DNA from: Manis javanica
Lineage: Eukaryota > Chordata > Mammalia > Pholidota > Manidae
Direction of reading: 5' to 3'
Length of the DNA stretch: 64,000 nucleotides
Assembly (NCBI RefSeq): GCF_040802235.1
Contig: NC_133161.1
Span: 47,481,001 to 47,545,000 of the forward strand
Below are positions 1 through 11,609 of this stretch, piece after piece. Below the pieces are notes generated by a model. That model searched no databases, was not told the DNA's origin, and was given only the letters and a program-made list of their open reading frames with translations. The position numbers were made by a program, and so were the translations under genes. Every line of letters starts with the position of its first letter. Within the stretch, counting starts at the first letter, position 1.

Positions 1-1400
1 GTTGTCCTGTGTTGTAAATAGCTCTGCTATGTAGGTTGACATAGTTGAAAGGCAGACTGCATTTCAGCAGTTAATTATATAAATCTGTAGGAGTACATTT
101 AATGGTTTCAGGATGTCTATTCCAGCTAAAGCCTAAATAAACCAAGAAAAAAGGATCAGGTAGGAAATGCTCCAGAAACCAATAAATGCACTTGGGTGGG
201 GACCAAAATCTAGCAGATTGTCTTCGTAGCTGAAATGATTTTTTTCTTCTTCTTTCTTCCTCCCTTCCTTCTTTTTGGTTGGTATTGGGTAGAGAATTTG
301 GGTGAAGAGACAGCCAAAGAAGGGAACTGTTTTTCTATCAGTTGTAAATGGGAACCTTGTACTCTGTACCGGTTTCTGGAAACATTGCTAGCAGGCTCAG
401 AACCATTATAGAGCCTGCCTGGAAATCATGCAATTCTGTTGCTTTTCCTTTAGGCACTTCCAACTTCGTGAGTGACTGGACATAGGAAAAAAAGAAGGTC
501 AAAGTCAAATCTGTTGATTCCTTTACTTGGATTAAAAGCTGGGGAGCACCACCTAGGCAAATGAATTTAGGAGGGTGGTAGACTTCCTGGGGTTCCTATT
601 GTCCTAGTTACTCCTTACTCTACCACCTTTCTGCAAAGGCTGTAAATCTTGGTTTGGTGTGCCATGGCTCCCAACCCTCATGGGGCAGTGGGGACAGGAA
701 GCCCTGCAATTATCACCAAATGGTTCAGAGATTCAAATATAGATACAGACAGAAAAATGAACCAATTTCCCTTTCTCTGACACACATACATACATATACA
801 CTACTTTCTGGATTTTCGTTTACCTTTAATTTTGGCTTATGAAATAGATGCAGAACATTCAAATATTAGAGGAATATATATATATTTGAATAGAAAGTGC
901 AAACCCCTAGTAATTCTACCTTTCAAAGAACAATGTTACCAACCCGTTTTCCTATTACTTCCCAAATTTATATAGAAACTGTTGAGTTAAATAAAATCGA
1001 GTGAATTTAAAGTTACTGCATTTATGGTAGATTTCTGTGATAGTCTCTCAGTGAACAGATACTAAAAACACAAATGCTAACATCAGAAGACCCACATAGT
1101 ATTGAAGTTAAAAATGGGTCCCTATACTTGGAAAGATCTGAGATTTCTGTTCTTGCCTAAAAATTGAGGTAGCTGCTGCAACCCAAGGAAGGTATTGCCC
1201 TTGCCTGTAAGGGTCCAACGCACGCAGTTAAACCCTCCGAGTGGGCGGTTCTAGGAGGTCAGGTGCTCTAAGGAAACGGTAGTGAGTGACAGCCACGGCC
1301 TCCCACACACCCTCAACATTTTGGTAAACAAGGAGACTCCCGCCAGCTGGGTAAACGTGGGAGGAGCTCGGGGGCAGGGCCAGGACGCCCAACGTAGGCA
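1..1400. other. 5' flank of HIBADH, no gene recognised
   Basis: This stretch is AT-rich, non-coding DNA upstream of the promoter. I found no coding exon, RNA gene or clear young transposon in it. A short CA/TA-rich run lies near 780-800. Base composition changes sharply to GC-rich after about 1230, where the CpG island of HIBADH begins to build up. If a divergent transcript starts from the island, its first exon would lie here, but no spliced coding segment is visible. Confidence 0.6.
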
Positions 1401-1566
1401 TTCTAAAAGGCCTGCTATTGGTGGTTCGCAAAGAGCGCAGGATCTTGGAACTCTGATTGATCCGCTCCACTGTCCGTAAGGGGATTGACGGCCCCCGTTC
1501 CGTGGTGCCGGGCCTCGCCGCGCCGTGTTCCTCCCCACCCGGTGAGTGTCCGCCGCGGGCAGGAGA

Positions 1567-1576
1567 GCGCGTGCGC
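1567..1576. promoter_or_regulatory. NRF-1-like site
   Basis: GCGCGTGCGC fits the near-palindromic core bound by nuclear respiratory factor 1 (GCGCRTGCGC), with an A in place of the usual leading pyrimidine. It lies about 110 bp upstream of the HIBADH start codon in the CpG island. NRF-1 controls many nuclear genes for mitochondrial proteins, so the site suits this gene. Occupancy is inferred, not shown. Confidence 0.45.
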
Positions 1577-1684
1577 GTACCGCCCCACGCCGTGCTTGTG
1601 CCCACCCGCCCCACAGCACACTCGTAGTCAGTGGGCGAGCTCGGAGCGGCAGAGGTCACCGCGGGGAGGCGGGGCGGGGGCAGC

Positions 1685-1775
1685 ATGGCAGCCTCCTTAC
1701 TGCTCCGTGGAGCCGCCTCCGGCCTCCGGTACTGGAGCCGCCGGCAGCGGCCGGTAGCAGCCAGCCTTGCAGCGG
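1685..1775 (+). CDS. HIBADH: HIBADH exon 1 (coding part): mitochondrial presequence
   Basis: This is the first coding exon of 3-hydroxyisobutyrate dehydrogenase, which oxidises 3-hydroxyisobutyrate to methylmalonate semialdehyde with NAD+ in the mitochondrial matrix during valine breakdown. The ATG at 1685 has a strong context (A at -3, G at +4). The 30 encoded residues begin MAASLLLRG, are rich in Arg, Ala, Ser and Leu, and contain no acidic residue, which is typical of a cleavable matrix-targeting presequence. The exon ends with one base of a split Val codon, followed by the donor GTAAGG at 1776. No in-frame upstream ATG was seen, so this start is preferred. Confidence 0.93.
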
Positions 1776-3667
1776 GTAAGGATCTCGTGCGTACTCCCCG
1801 CGCCCCTCCTCCGGCCGCCCGCTTCTCGTGCCCGACGGCCGAAGAGGTCTGTTCACGGGAGGCGCTGCGGTTGGGTAGAGGCTTACAACCTAAGATTTTG
1901 GCTGTTCCCAAGGCCTGGTCTCTTCTGCGGCTGTCGCTTGCGCCGCAAGTGCTTCCCCCGCAATACCCTGTGCCCCGAATCAGGGTGAATGGCATTCAGC
2001 GTCCTTTTCGGGACTCAGGAAGGGATGGGAAAAACTTGGGCTAACGGAGGAGTATTTGGGTTCGGGGCTTGAGTTTTTGGAGTTAGGGCTTCGAGGACAG
2101 CTCCCTGGGCTGTTATGGCTGGCTCATCTTTAAACGTCCCCAAAGTACGCCCTGGGGCAGCAGGGCTTGATTTTTGTTTAACCACCTTAATTGCATGCTA
2201 CGGTCCTAAACAAGTGGTGTCTCTCTAAAGTCAGCTGGTAAGTCATGCCAGCAAAGTTTTAAGTCACCCGTGATCTGCAAGGCAGGCTCCCCACGTTCTC
2301 TGTAACTGTGCTACCTGCAGATGGCATTTCGGTCAACTTATTAACCAAAACACTTAAACATTCTCAAAACTGTGGCCTGAATTTGTTCTTTTTCCCTGCT
2401 CTCATATCATTATAATAAATTATGGAAGCTAATCATCTACTTAGAAAAAGACAGTTTTTAATACACAAAGATCCAGTGTTCCACATTTTTCAGATGAAGA
2501 ACGTGAAGCCCCTTGGATAAGTGAATTAGGGTATCTCAGCAGGATCTAGAAAGTAGTCCTTGATTCTTCCCATTCCTGTACTTTCTACCATACCAGGATT
2601 CCTCTTTAATTGAAAAAATTGCTGGCACTTTTTTAAAGCATGATCATACCCAGAATTTAAGGAAAAACACCTCGGTATTAGTTTTTTCCTGATCTTTGCT
2701 TTAAAATGAGCTGGTTGGAAATTGAATTCTTAACAGCTTCTTTCCCTTCCCCTCAGTAAAACCTAAGCAGAAGAGTGAATTCGTTTCTGGCTTGGGAAGG
2801 GCAGGCTCCATGTGATGCAAGAAAACAGATGTCTGATACAGAATCACAGTAACAGATACAAACTCACAGAATCTGCCAAACTTGAGTGTAATCACTATTT
2901 GAGATACATGTATTGTGCTACAAAAAATACCTCCTACTTTGCAGATACTTAAAAAAAATCTATTCGTCACTTTTCCACAGTAGTAAATGTAGCACTAGTT
3001 TCACATGATTGTGCAGTTCTTTTCAGTTTGGATCAGACAAGGAAGACATATGTGCCTGTCATTAGTGGTTTTGCAAGGTGTTCTAATGATATTTTAGTGA
3101 ACCCTTGATATGCCTTTTAGAGTTATGAAAGTTACTTCCAATTTATGATACAAGAGTCTGAAGTCTGAGGTCTAAGACTGTAATAATTGTTTCTGTAAGC
3201 TGGGAGGGCCTACCTTACAAGGCTGGTTAGACTGCTTGGGCTTTGGATTCTTTGACCCAAAGACATCGTCCGCACAGAGCACAGAGATTTCTGATGAATT
3301 TTAAGTAGTTCTTGGTGGTGATTGTTTCACTTTAGCAATTGTTTTTGCTCTGACATTGTTTTAAATGTTTAATTGTGATTTTCTACAGAAGTGTTGACTT
3401 CTTTAACATTGGAATCTTGAAATTTTTTTTTTTTTAACTACATGCAAGTTTGGAATCTAGCGATATTAAGAACCCTGTTCAAATAACATCTAGCTTTCAG
3501 AATTCTGTAGGATATTTATCTCTCTAATAGTTTAAGATGTTTATAAAGCATCAAAAGGAAATAGGAAAATGAGAAATATTAAACTATAAATATATTACTA
3601 TTTGACCAACACTTAATAAACTTAAGTTTTGTGTTTTATATTAAAAGATGATTAAATTTGGTTTTAG

Positions 3668-6600
3668 ACTTTTCGTTATCAATCTACAATTACATGAAGA
3701 ACATTATGTTAACTAGGCTCCCCCATTCACCAAGTTCCCCCCACCACACCCCATTACAGTCACTGTCCATCAGCATAGTAAGATGCTGTAGAATCACTAC
3801 TTGTCTTCACTGTGTTGTGCAGCCCTCCCCATGCCCTCCCCTACATTATACTTGCTAATCCTAATACCCCCTTTTTTCCCCCTGCCCTTATCTCTCTCTT
3901 CCCACCCATCCTCCCCAGTCCCTTTCCCTTTGGTAACTGTTAGTCCATTCTTGGGTTCTGTGATTCTGCTGCTGTTTTGTTCCTTCAGTTTTTCTTTGTT
4001 CTTATACTCCATATGTGAATGAAATCATTTGGTAATGGTCTTTCTCCGCCTGGCTTATTTCACTGAGCATAATACCCTCTAACTCCATCCATGTTGTTGC
4101 AAATGGTAGGATTTGTTTTCTTCTTATGGCTGAATAATGTTCCATTGTGTATATGTACCACATCTTCTTTATCCATTCATCTACTGATGGACACTTAGGT
4201 TGCTTCCATTTCTTGGCTATAGTAAATAGTGCTGCAATAAACATAGGGGTGCATCTATCTTTTTCAAATTGGGCTGCTGCATTCTTAGGGTAAATTCCTT
4301 GCAGTGGAATTCCTGGGTTAAATGTTATTTCTATTTTGAGCTTTTTAAGGAACCTCCATACTGCATTCCACAATGGTTGAACTAATTTGCATTCCCACCA
4401 ACAGTGTAGGAAGGTTCCCCTTTCTCCACAACCTCGCCAACATTTGTTGTTGTTTGTCTTTTGGATGGTGGTGATCCTTACTGGTGTGAGGTGATATCAT
4501 CTCATTGTGGTTTTAATTTGCATTTCTCTGATGACAAGCGATGTGGAACATCTTTTCATGTGTCTGTTGGCCATCTGAATTTCTTCTTTAGAGAACTGTC
4601 TATTCAGCTCCACTGCCCATTTTTTAATTGAATTATTTGTTTTTTATTTGTTGAGGTGTTTGAGCTCTTTGTATATTTTGGATGTCAACCCTTTATCAGA
4701 TCTGTCATTTATGAATATATCTCCCATACTGTAGGATGCCTTTTTGTTCTATTGATGCTGTCCTTTGCTGTACAGAAGCTTTTCAGCTTGATATAGTGCC
4801 ACCTGTTCATTTTTGCTTTTTGTTTCCCTTGCCCGGGGAGATATGTTCATGAAGAAGTCACTCATGTTTATGTCCATGAGATTTTTGCCTATGTTTTTTT
4901 CTAAGAGTTTTATGGTTTCATGACTTACATTCAGGTCTTTGATCCATTTCGAATTTACTTTTGTGTATGGGGTTTGACAGTGATCCCGTTTCATTCTCTT
5001 ACATGCAGCTGTCCAGTTTTGCCAGCACCATCTGTTGAAGAGACTGTCATTTCCCCATTGTATGTCCATGGCTCCCTTATCATATATTAATTGACCATGT
5101 ATGTTTGGGTTAATGTTTGGAGTCTCTATTCTGTTCCACTGGTCTGTGGCTCTGTTCTTGTGCCAGTACCAAATTGTCTTGATTACTGTGGCTTTGTAGT
5201 AGAGCTTGAAGTTGGGGAGTGACATCCCCCCCACTTTATTCTTCCTTCTCAGGATTGCTTTGGCTATTCGTGGTTCCAAATGAATTTTTGAACTATTTGT
5301 TCCAGTTCATTGAAGAATGCTGTTGATAATTTGATAGGGATTGCATTGAATCTGTAGATTGCTTTGGGCAGGATGGCCATTTTGACAATATTAATTCTTC
5401 CTAGCCAAGAGCCTAGGTTGAGTTTCCATTTGCTAGTGTCCTCTTTAATTTCTCTTAAGAGTGTCTTATACTTTTCAGGGTATAGGTTTTTCACTTCCTT
5501 GGTTTGGTTTATTCCTAGGCATTTTATTCTTTTTGATGCAATTGCAAATGGAATTGTTTTCCTGATTTCTCTTTCTGTTAGTTATTGTTAGTGTATAGGA
5601 AGCCACAGATTTCTGTGCATTAATTTTGCCTCCTACAACTTTACTCTATTCCGATATCAGTTCTAGTAGTTTTGGAGTGGAGTCTTTAGGGTTTTTTATG
5701 TACAATATCATGTCATCTGCAAATAGTGACAGTTTGACTTCTTCTTTACCAATCTGGATTCCTTGTATTTCTTTCTTTTGTCTAATTGCCATGGCTAGGA
5801 CCTCCAGTACTATGTTAAATAACAGTGGGGAGAGTGGGCATCCCTGTCTTGTTCCTGATCTCAGAGGAAAACCTTTCAGCCTCTCGCTGTTCAGTATGAT
5901 GTTGGCTGTGGGTTTATCATATATGGCCTTTATTATGTTGAGGTACTTGCCCTCTGCCCATTTTGTTGAGAGTTTTTATCATGAATGGATGTTGAATCTT
6001 GTCGTATGCTTTTTCAGCATCTATGGAGATGATCATGTGGTTTTTGTCCTTTTTATTTATGTGTTGGATGATGTTGATGGATTTTCGAATGTTGTACCAT
6101 CCTTGCATCCCTGGGGTGAATCCCACTTGGTCATGGTGTTTGATCCTTTGATATATTTTTGAATTTGGTTTGCTAATATTTTGTTGAGTATTTTTACATC
6201 TACATTCATCAGGGATATTGGTCTGTAGTTTTCTTTTTTGGTGGGGTCTTTGTCTGGTTTTGGTATTAGGATGATGTTGGCTTCATAGAATGAGTTTGGG
6301 AGTGTTCCCTCCTCTTCTATTTTTTGGAAAACTTTAAGGAGAATGGGTATTATATCTTCTCTGGATGTCTGATAAAATTCTGACGTAAATCCATCTGACC
6401 CAGGGGTTTTGTTCTTGGGTAGTTTTTTGACTACTGATTCAATTTCATTGCTGGTCATTGGTCTGTTTAGATTTTCTGTTTCTTTCTGGGTCAGTCTTGG
6501 AAGGTTGTATTTTTCTAGGAAGTTGTCCATTTCTCCTAGGTTTTCCAACTTGTTAGCATATAGGTATTCATAGTATTCTCTAATAATTCTTTGTATTTCT

Positions 6601-7657
6601 GTGGGGTCCGTCGTGACTTTTCCTTTCTCCTTTCTGATTCTGTTGATGTGTGTTGACTCTCTTTTTCTCTTAATAAGCCTGGCTAGGGGCTTATCTATTT
6701 TGTTTATTTTCTCGAAGAACCAGCTCTTGGTTTCATTGATTTTTTTTCTATTGTTTTATTCTCAATTTTATTTATTTCTTCTCTGATCTTTATTATTCCC
6801 CTCCTTCTGCTGACCTTAGGCCTCATTTGTTCTTCTTTTTCCAATTTCTATAGTTGTGACATTAGACTATTCATTTGGGATTGTTCTTCCTTCTTTAAAT
6901 AATGCCTGGATTGCTATATACTTTCCTCTTAAGACTGCTTTTGCTGCGTCCCACAGAAGTTGGGGCTTTCTGTTGTTGTCATTTGTTTCCATATATTGCT
7001 GGATCTCCATTTTAATTTGGTTGTTGATCCATTGATTATTTAGGAGCATGTTGTTAAGCCTCCATGTGTTTGTGAGCCTTTTTGCTTTCTTGGTACAATT
7101 TATTTCTAGTTTTACACCTTTGTGATCTGAAAAGTTGGTTGGTAGGATTTCAGTCTTTGGAATATACTGAGGCTTTTTTGTGGCCTAGTATGTGGTCTAT
7201 TCTGGAGAATGTTCCATGTACACTTGAGAAGAATGTGTATCCTGTTGCTTTTGGATGTAGAGTTCTATAGATGTCTATTAGGTCCATCTGTTCTACTGTG
7301 TTGTTCAGTGCCTCTGTGTCCTTACTTATTTTCTGTCTGGTGGATTTATCCTTTGGAGTGAGTGGTGTGTTGAAGTGTCCTAAAATGAATGCATTGCATT
7401 TTATTTCCTCCTTTAGTTCTGTTAGTATTGGTTTCACATATGCTAGTGCTCCTGTGCTGGGTGCATATATATTTATAATGGTTATATCCTCTTGTTGGAC
7501 TGAGTGCTGTGTTCTCGTAGGTATAGATGTAGTCTGGCTGTTGTCCTGTGTGTTCTGGTCTCTCTTTAAGGGGTAGTTGTATTTTCAAAAATATATATTG
7601 TTTTGGGAGTAGATTTCCACTGCTCTACTCACACCACCATCTTGGCTCCACCCCCCC
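3668..7657 (-). mobile_element. L1 retrotransposon, antisense, internally deleted (possible spliced-L1 copy)
   Basis: Read on the minus strand, the element begins with a G-rich run and GGAGCCAAGATGG, which resembles the extreme 5' end of mammalian L1. About 150 nt later it jumps (near 7500) into the ORF2 endonuclease region (motif HFNTPL, residues ending GHK, at 7437-7150). Reverse-transcriptase segments follow, with an intact FADD box near 5733, then the C-terminal ORF2 region and a 3' UTR ending near 3668. ORF1 and the start of ORF2 are missing. The ORF2 remainder is split by stops and frameshifts (pieces at 6548-6057, 5494-5264, 5279-4749, 4373-4002), so it is not active. Near-identity with other copies in the window suggests a fairly recent L1 lineage. 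No clear target-site duplication was recognised. Confidence 0.9.
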
Positions 7658-7975
7658 GGTTAATATACAATCTTATATTGATTTCAAGTATACAACACAG
7701 TCGTTCAACAGTTACCCATATTATTAAATCCTTATCCCCACCAGTGCGGTTACTGCCTCTCAACATAGGAAGATGGTGCAAAATCATTGACTGTATTCTT
7801 CATGGTGTACTACCATCCCCATGACCAATTTATGATTATTTTTGCGCCCCTTTATTCCCCTCACTCCACCCACCCACCTTAGCCCCTCCCCCATGGTGAA
7901 CCAGCAGTCACTTCTCAGTGTCTATGCATCTACTGCTATTTTGCTCGTTTTGTTTTGTTTTTGGAAATATGATTT
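7658..7975 (-). mobile_element. Older L1 3' end fragment, antisense
   Basis: The segment resembles the L1 3' UTR seen again at 41390-41785: both contain TAATATACAATCTTAT, followed by runs of C/T-rich sequence and a conserved CAGTCACTTCTCAGTGTCTA block. It directly abuts the 5' end of the younger L1 at 3668-7657, so that L1 probably inserted into it. A weakly similar ATTAAAAGATGATTAA stretch near 3640 may be the other side of the interrupted repeat. Confidence 0.6.
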
Positions 7976-9124
7976 GTATCAGATCATCTTAAAGTGACCA
8001 ACTGAGCAAAGGCGGAAGGGGAATATTAACCAGCATCATGTACAGAAATGGGAATAAAAAGTTTTTTATTATTGGTCCTTTTTGTGTATATTGTATGTAC
8101 TTTACTAAAAGCAATGCTCAGCATAAATAAAACATATAATTGCATTTTCCCCCCTTTATATTAGTTTTGGAGGTTGTACTTGACACTCTAAAAAACTGCA
8201 TATAGCCCTAGTATCAAGAGCTGACCTTCAACTTGTGGAATTGCATAGAATATTTATTTCTAAAATGACTTGAACCAAACCATAAAAGGACTTTTTAGAG
8301 TAAGTCACCAGCCTTACTTTAGTAACTCTTATTAAAGCAAATGGAGTGCTTATAATAGTACACAGTAAACTAGGACATGACATTCTATATACAATATAAT
8401 CTCATAATAAACTCAGACTGGAAGGGCTATGCAAAATCCTGATTATTTTTGTACAGTGAGATTAATTTTTTCCTTTACAACTTTATATGTTTTCAAATTT
8501 TCCAGTTTTCTGCAATGAAATGCATTGCCTTGATTAGGGAAAAAAAACTTTGGAAATGTAAAATAATTAACCTATTACAAATTTTTGCATTTTGAAACTT
8601 AAGAGTAACTTGATTTTTTGGTAGCATTTCATGTTACAATGATATGGATAACTTTGCTCATGTACCATTGGAGAAAGAGGACATGATCTGTAAATTTACA
8701 TCTATAAATTTAGAAACTCACTTTACTGCATTTTCTTCTAGTTTATTTACGAGTCAACCAGTGTCACCTTTGTATTTGTGTTCTGATTTTCTGTCAGCTT
8801 GAATTTAGGTATAGTCTAATTAGTATTTCCACACACTGATGTCTGTAACTTGCTTCAAGGAAGATGTATTATCTAAATTTGGAAGTTTTTAGGCCATGAT
8901 TCCATTTATAGCCATTTGAATTTCTGCCACTTTGGGAGCCCATGCTTCTATATTGTGCAAGCACTCCTGATGCTTCACCTTAACTAAAAGCTGTCTTTCC
9001 TCAGATAGAGGACATTCCCTAAAGTTCTCTGAATTCCTTCTAACACTGGCTCTTCTAACCCGCTAAGCACAAATGGGCATTTGACAAAGGACTGTACCCC
9101 AGAGCTACTTCTTAACCATTGAAA

Positions 9125-9320
9125 GTAAAACTAGCAGATACTTACTGACTGTCATGTCAGGCACTGTTTACAGCTTCACATGTGTTATGTCAAGTAGTCC
9201 TTATAATAAATTACCTTCTAAATTAGTGACTTGCTGATAAAACTTAATGTCCAGAGAAATTAAGTAACTAACTTGTTAGTTTAAGGTCATTCATCTAAGA
9301 AGTGACCTTGTCTGGACAGG
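9125..9320 (-). repeat. MIR SINE fragment
   Basis: The block shows the reversed MIR layout: a part like TACTTACTGACTGTCATG...AGGCACTG, then a stretch like TTAAGTAACTAACTTG and TAAGGTCATTC. This is an ancient tRNA-derived SINE shared by all mammals. It is heavily diverged and has no function visible in the sequence. Confidence 0.5.
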
Positions 9321-10289
9321 AATCTAGGTTTTCTAATCTCAGAAAAGTTCTTAATTATCACCATCAGTAAATACTCTTTCTCTTTTGACATCATATCTTC
9401 TAGTTATACTACCCTTTCTCTAACTTTGCCACAAGCAAAGAAGAAATGAAGAGAACGATTGAGCCCATATCATTAAAGACTTTGTTGTCACTGATGTTCA
9501 TATTGGCACATCCAGGATATGGGCCTGATTACTTTTGACCTCAGCTAATATCAGTGCTCTACTTAAGCTCTTCTAAGATCTCATTGCTAGGAATTGCTAT
9601 ACTGCCAATATTTCAAAAGCTGAACTAGTCTGCTGGTTAATATAACCCCCTTTGACTCTTGTTCTACTAACCAACATGCTTTTTATCATCATCATTACAC
9701 CTGGTCATTTGACCCTCTCCTTTCTCCCCAAATACATGGATATGCTTTCCTGCTCCCTCTGTATCCAGCCTTAAAACTTATTTATAGTTAGAAACTTCAG
9801 GGCTGCTTTTGACAGCATCCTAGCATTATTTTTTTCTCAACTTTCTGCTCTTATTTTGGGTCTGTCATCTTCCTGGCTGCCACTTTAGTGATACTAAGAG
9901 ACATGGAAGTTTTCTGATTAGACAGAAATTTTCCATTAATCTCTAGTTCATTCCCTGTTACATATAGAGGTTACCCACAGCATTTCAAGATCTTTTCCTT
10001 AGGGCTGCCAGTCTGAGAACCAGTCCTTTGCAGAGAGCTGGCATTGCCATGATTGGTTTAGATAATTTGGAATCTGATCCTAGGTTTGGGAGGAAGGGTA
10101 TTGAAGAGGCAACCTGTAATGTTTAATGGTTGCTGCAATACAAATTACCTTTGCTGGATCTACTTTATTGCTATTTGCTTTGTAGTTGTTTCAGAACTGA
10201 CTTACCTCCATATTCCCATTTGATAAAACCTTTCTAGTTATTCATTCTTATAACAAGATGAAACACCCACAGTGTGCCAATTCACTCAT

Positions 10290-10750
10290 TTCATTTTATT
10301 AGAAAAATAGTTGTGAAAGTTATATGCACATGGTAAAAACTCAAAAAGTTGTAAAAGAAAAAGTATCTTTTCTCTAACTGACCCATCAGACCAGATGTAA
10401 CTACTGTTTCTTATGTATCATTCTAGGAATTTGGATAAATTTATTGTGCATACTTTTTTCTCCTCATATGTTATTGTGTGTAATGCTTTGCATCTTGCCT
10501 TTTTTCACTTAATAATTTATCCTGGAGATTTTTTTCTTTATACTTCTACACAGATGTAACAATTCTTTTGAACATCTGTATAATATTTTTCATCATACTG
10601 ATTTCCTGTGAACTATCAAGTTAACATATATTTAGTTATTAAAAGTTAAGTGCCTTGTTAATGTTGTTTTAGTTATTTGCGATTGTTCTGCTGTTACAAA
10701 CAGTGCTATAAAAAACTATATTTTTGTATTATTGAGAGTTTATATGTAGT
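10290..10750 (-). mobile_element. Old L1M 3' region, antisense (left part)
   Basis: The segment resembles the 3' UTR part of ancient L1M elements seen again at 57340-57720. It carries phrases such as TTGCATCTTGCC, TTAATAATTTATCCTGGAGA and a GTTACAAACAGTGCTATA-like block. Its continuation (CTGGAATTACTGGATCAAAG) appears only at 11841, so the intervening 1.1 kb was added later. It carries no ORF. Confidence 0.5.
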
Positions 10751-11609
10751 AGGGGTTGGCAAACTATGGCCCATAGCTGGGCATCTGTTTTTTTTTTTTG
10801 AGAGGGCATCTCTCATATTTATTGATCAAATGGTTGTTAACAACAATAAAATTCAGTATAGGGGGGATCAATGCTCAATGTACAATCATTAATCCATCTC
10901 AGGTCTAATTCTCATCAGTCTCCAATCTTCTGAAGCATAATGAACAAGTTCTTACATGGTGAATGAATTCTTACATAGTGAATAAATTCTTACATGGTGA
11001 ACAGTACAAGGGCATTCATCACAGAAACTTTCGGTTTTGATCACTCATTATGACCTATAAACAATCAGGTCAAATATGAATATTCGTTTGATTTTTGTAC
11101 TTGATTTATATGTTGATCCCACATTTCTCCCTTTATTAAGTATTAATTCAAGCTAGACAAGGGCGACAAAACATCCACGGATGCAGAAGATTTCTCTCAA
11201 AACAGGGGGGGGGTAGAGGTTCTAAGCCTCACCTCTGTTGATCCCCAATTTCTCACCTGATGGCTCCCCCTGCGACTGTGCCTGTCTTAGGTTGTTCCTC
11301 CCTTGAGGAATCTTACCCATCTCTGGCTAACCAGTCATCTTCCGGGGCCATACAGGGAAATGTAAAGTTGGTAAGTGAGAGAGAAGCAATATTATTTGAA
11401 AAGGTTAGCTTTTTACTTCTTTACAGATTTACGGGCATCTGTTTTTGTAAATAAAATTATATTGAAAGAAAAGCACAATCATTTGTATATCTATTGTCTG
11501 TGACTGCTTTAAAAATAGAGTGGATAAGTTGAATTGTGACCAGCCTCATAGCTCACAGAGCTGAAAATATTTACTACCTGACCCTTTAAGAGAAAGTGTG
11601 CTGACCCCT
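10751..11609. mobile_element. hAT-type DNA transposon fossil, interrupted by a retroposon
   Basis: The ends are imperfect inverted repeats: AGGGGTTGGCAAAC at the left and GTGTGCTGACCCCT at the right. The interior (ACTATGGCCCATAG, TTTTGTAAATAAAATT, CCTGACCCTTTAAGAGAAAG) has the layout of a common non-autonomous mammalian hAT-Charlie element of roughly 200 bp. A 640-bp ERV-derived insert splits it at 10788-11432. I do not see a clean 8-bp target duplication; the right end abuts a locally duplicated segment. Confidence 0.7.
10779..11446 (-). mobile_element. Retroposed ERV 3' end (U3-R-poly(A)) with 14-bp TSD
   Basis: On the minus strand the insert reads: ERV 3' non-coding DNA (from 11432), polypurine tract (11137-11124), an LTR starting TGTGGGATC (11123), U3-R with an AATAAA signal, then A12 (10799-10788). 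It is bounded by the direct repeat GGGCATCTGTTTTT at 10779-10792 and 11433-11446. U5 is absent and the LTR stops at the poly(A), so this is a copy of an mRNA end inserted by L1-type machinery, not a provirus or solo LTR. Compared with the copy at 21.8-22.7 kb it is 5'-truncated and lacks about 140 bp just upstream of the polypurine tract. Confidence 0.85.

Larger units (their letters stand above)
1400..1900 (+). promoter_or_regulatory. HIBADH: CpG-island promoter of HIBADH
   Basis: The segment is dense in CpG and G+C, in contrast to the AT-rich DNA on both sides, and it contains the start codon at 1685. Seen in it: an inverted CCAAT box (ATTGG near 1417), an NRF-1-like palindrome GCGCGTGCGC at 1567-1576, and GC boxes (GGCGGGGCGGGGG) about 1669-1681, immediately before the start codon. 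No TATA box is visible. This is the usual architecture of a broadly expressed housekeeping gene with dispersed transcription starts. The exact start site cannot be read from sequence alone. Confidence 0.8.

Noticed and set aside
1228-2044. Several overlapping open frames of up to 255 codons on both strands around exon 1
   Set aside because: They are products of high G+C and few stop codons in the CpG island. Only the ATG at 1685 continues into a conserved protein by splicing. The forward frame running on to 2044 reads into intron 1.
4002-7588. Antisense and sense open frames with reverse-transcriptase similarity
   Set aside because: All belong to one decayed L1 or are its complementary-strand shadows (for example 5626-6162 +). 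None is an independent gene.
10800-11123. Solo LTR interpretation of the 10.8-kb insert
   Set aside because: It has poly(A) at the end of R, no U5, extra ERV sequence upstream of the polypurine tract, and a 14-bp duplication that includes the T-run, all against integrase-made solo LTRs.
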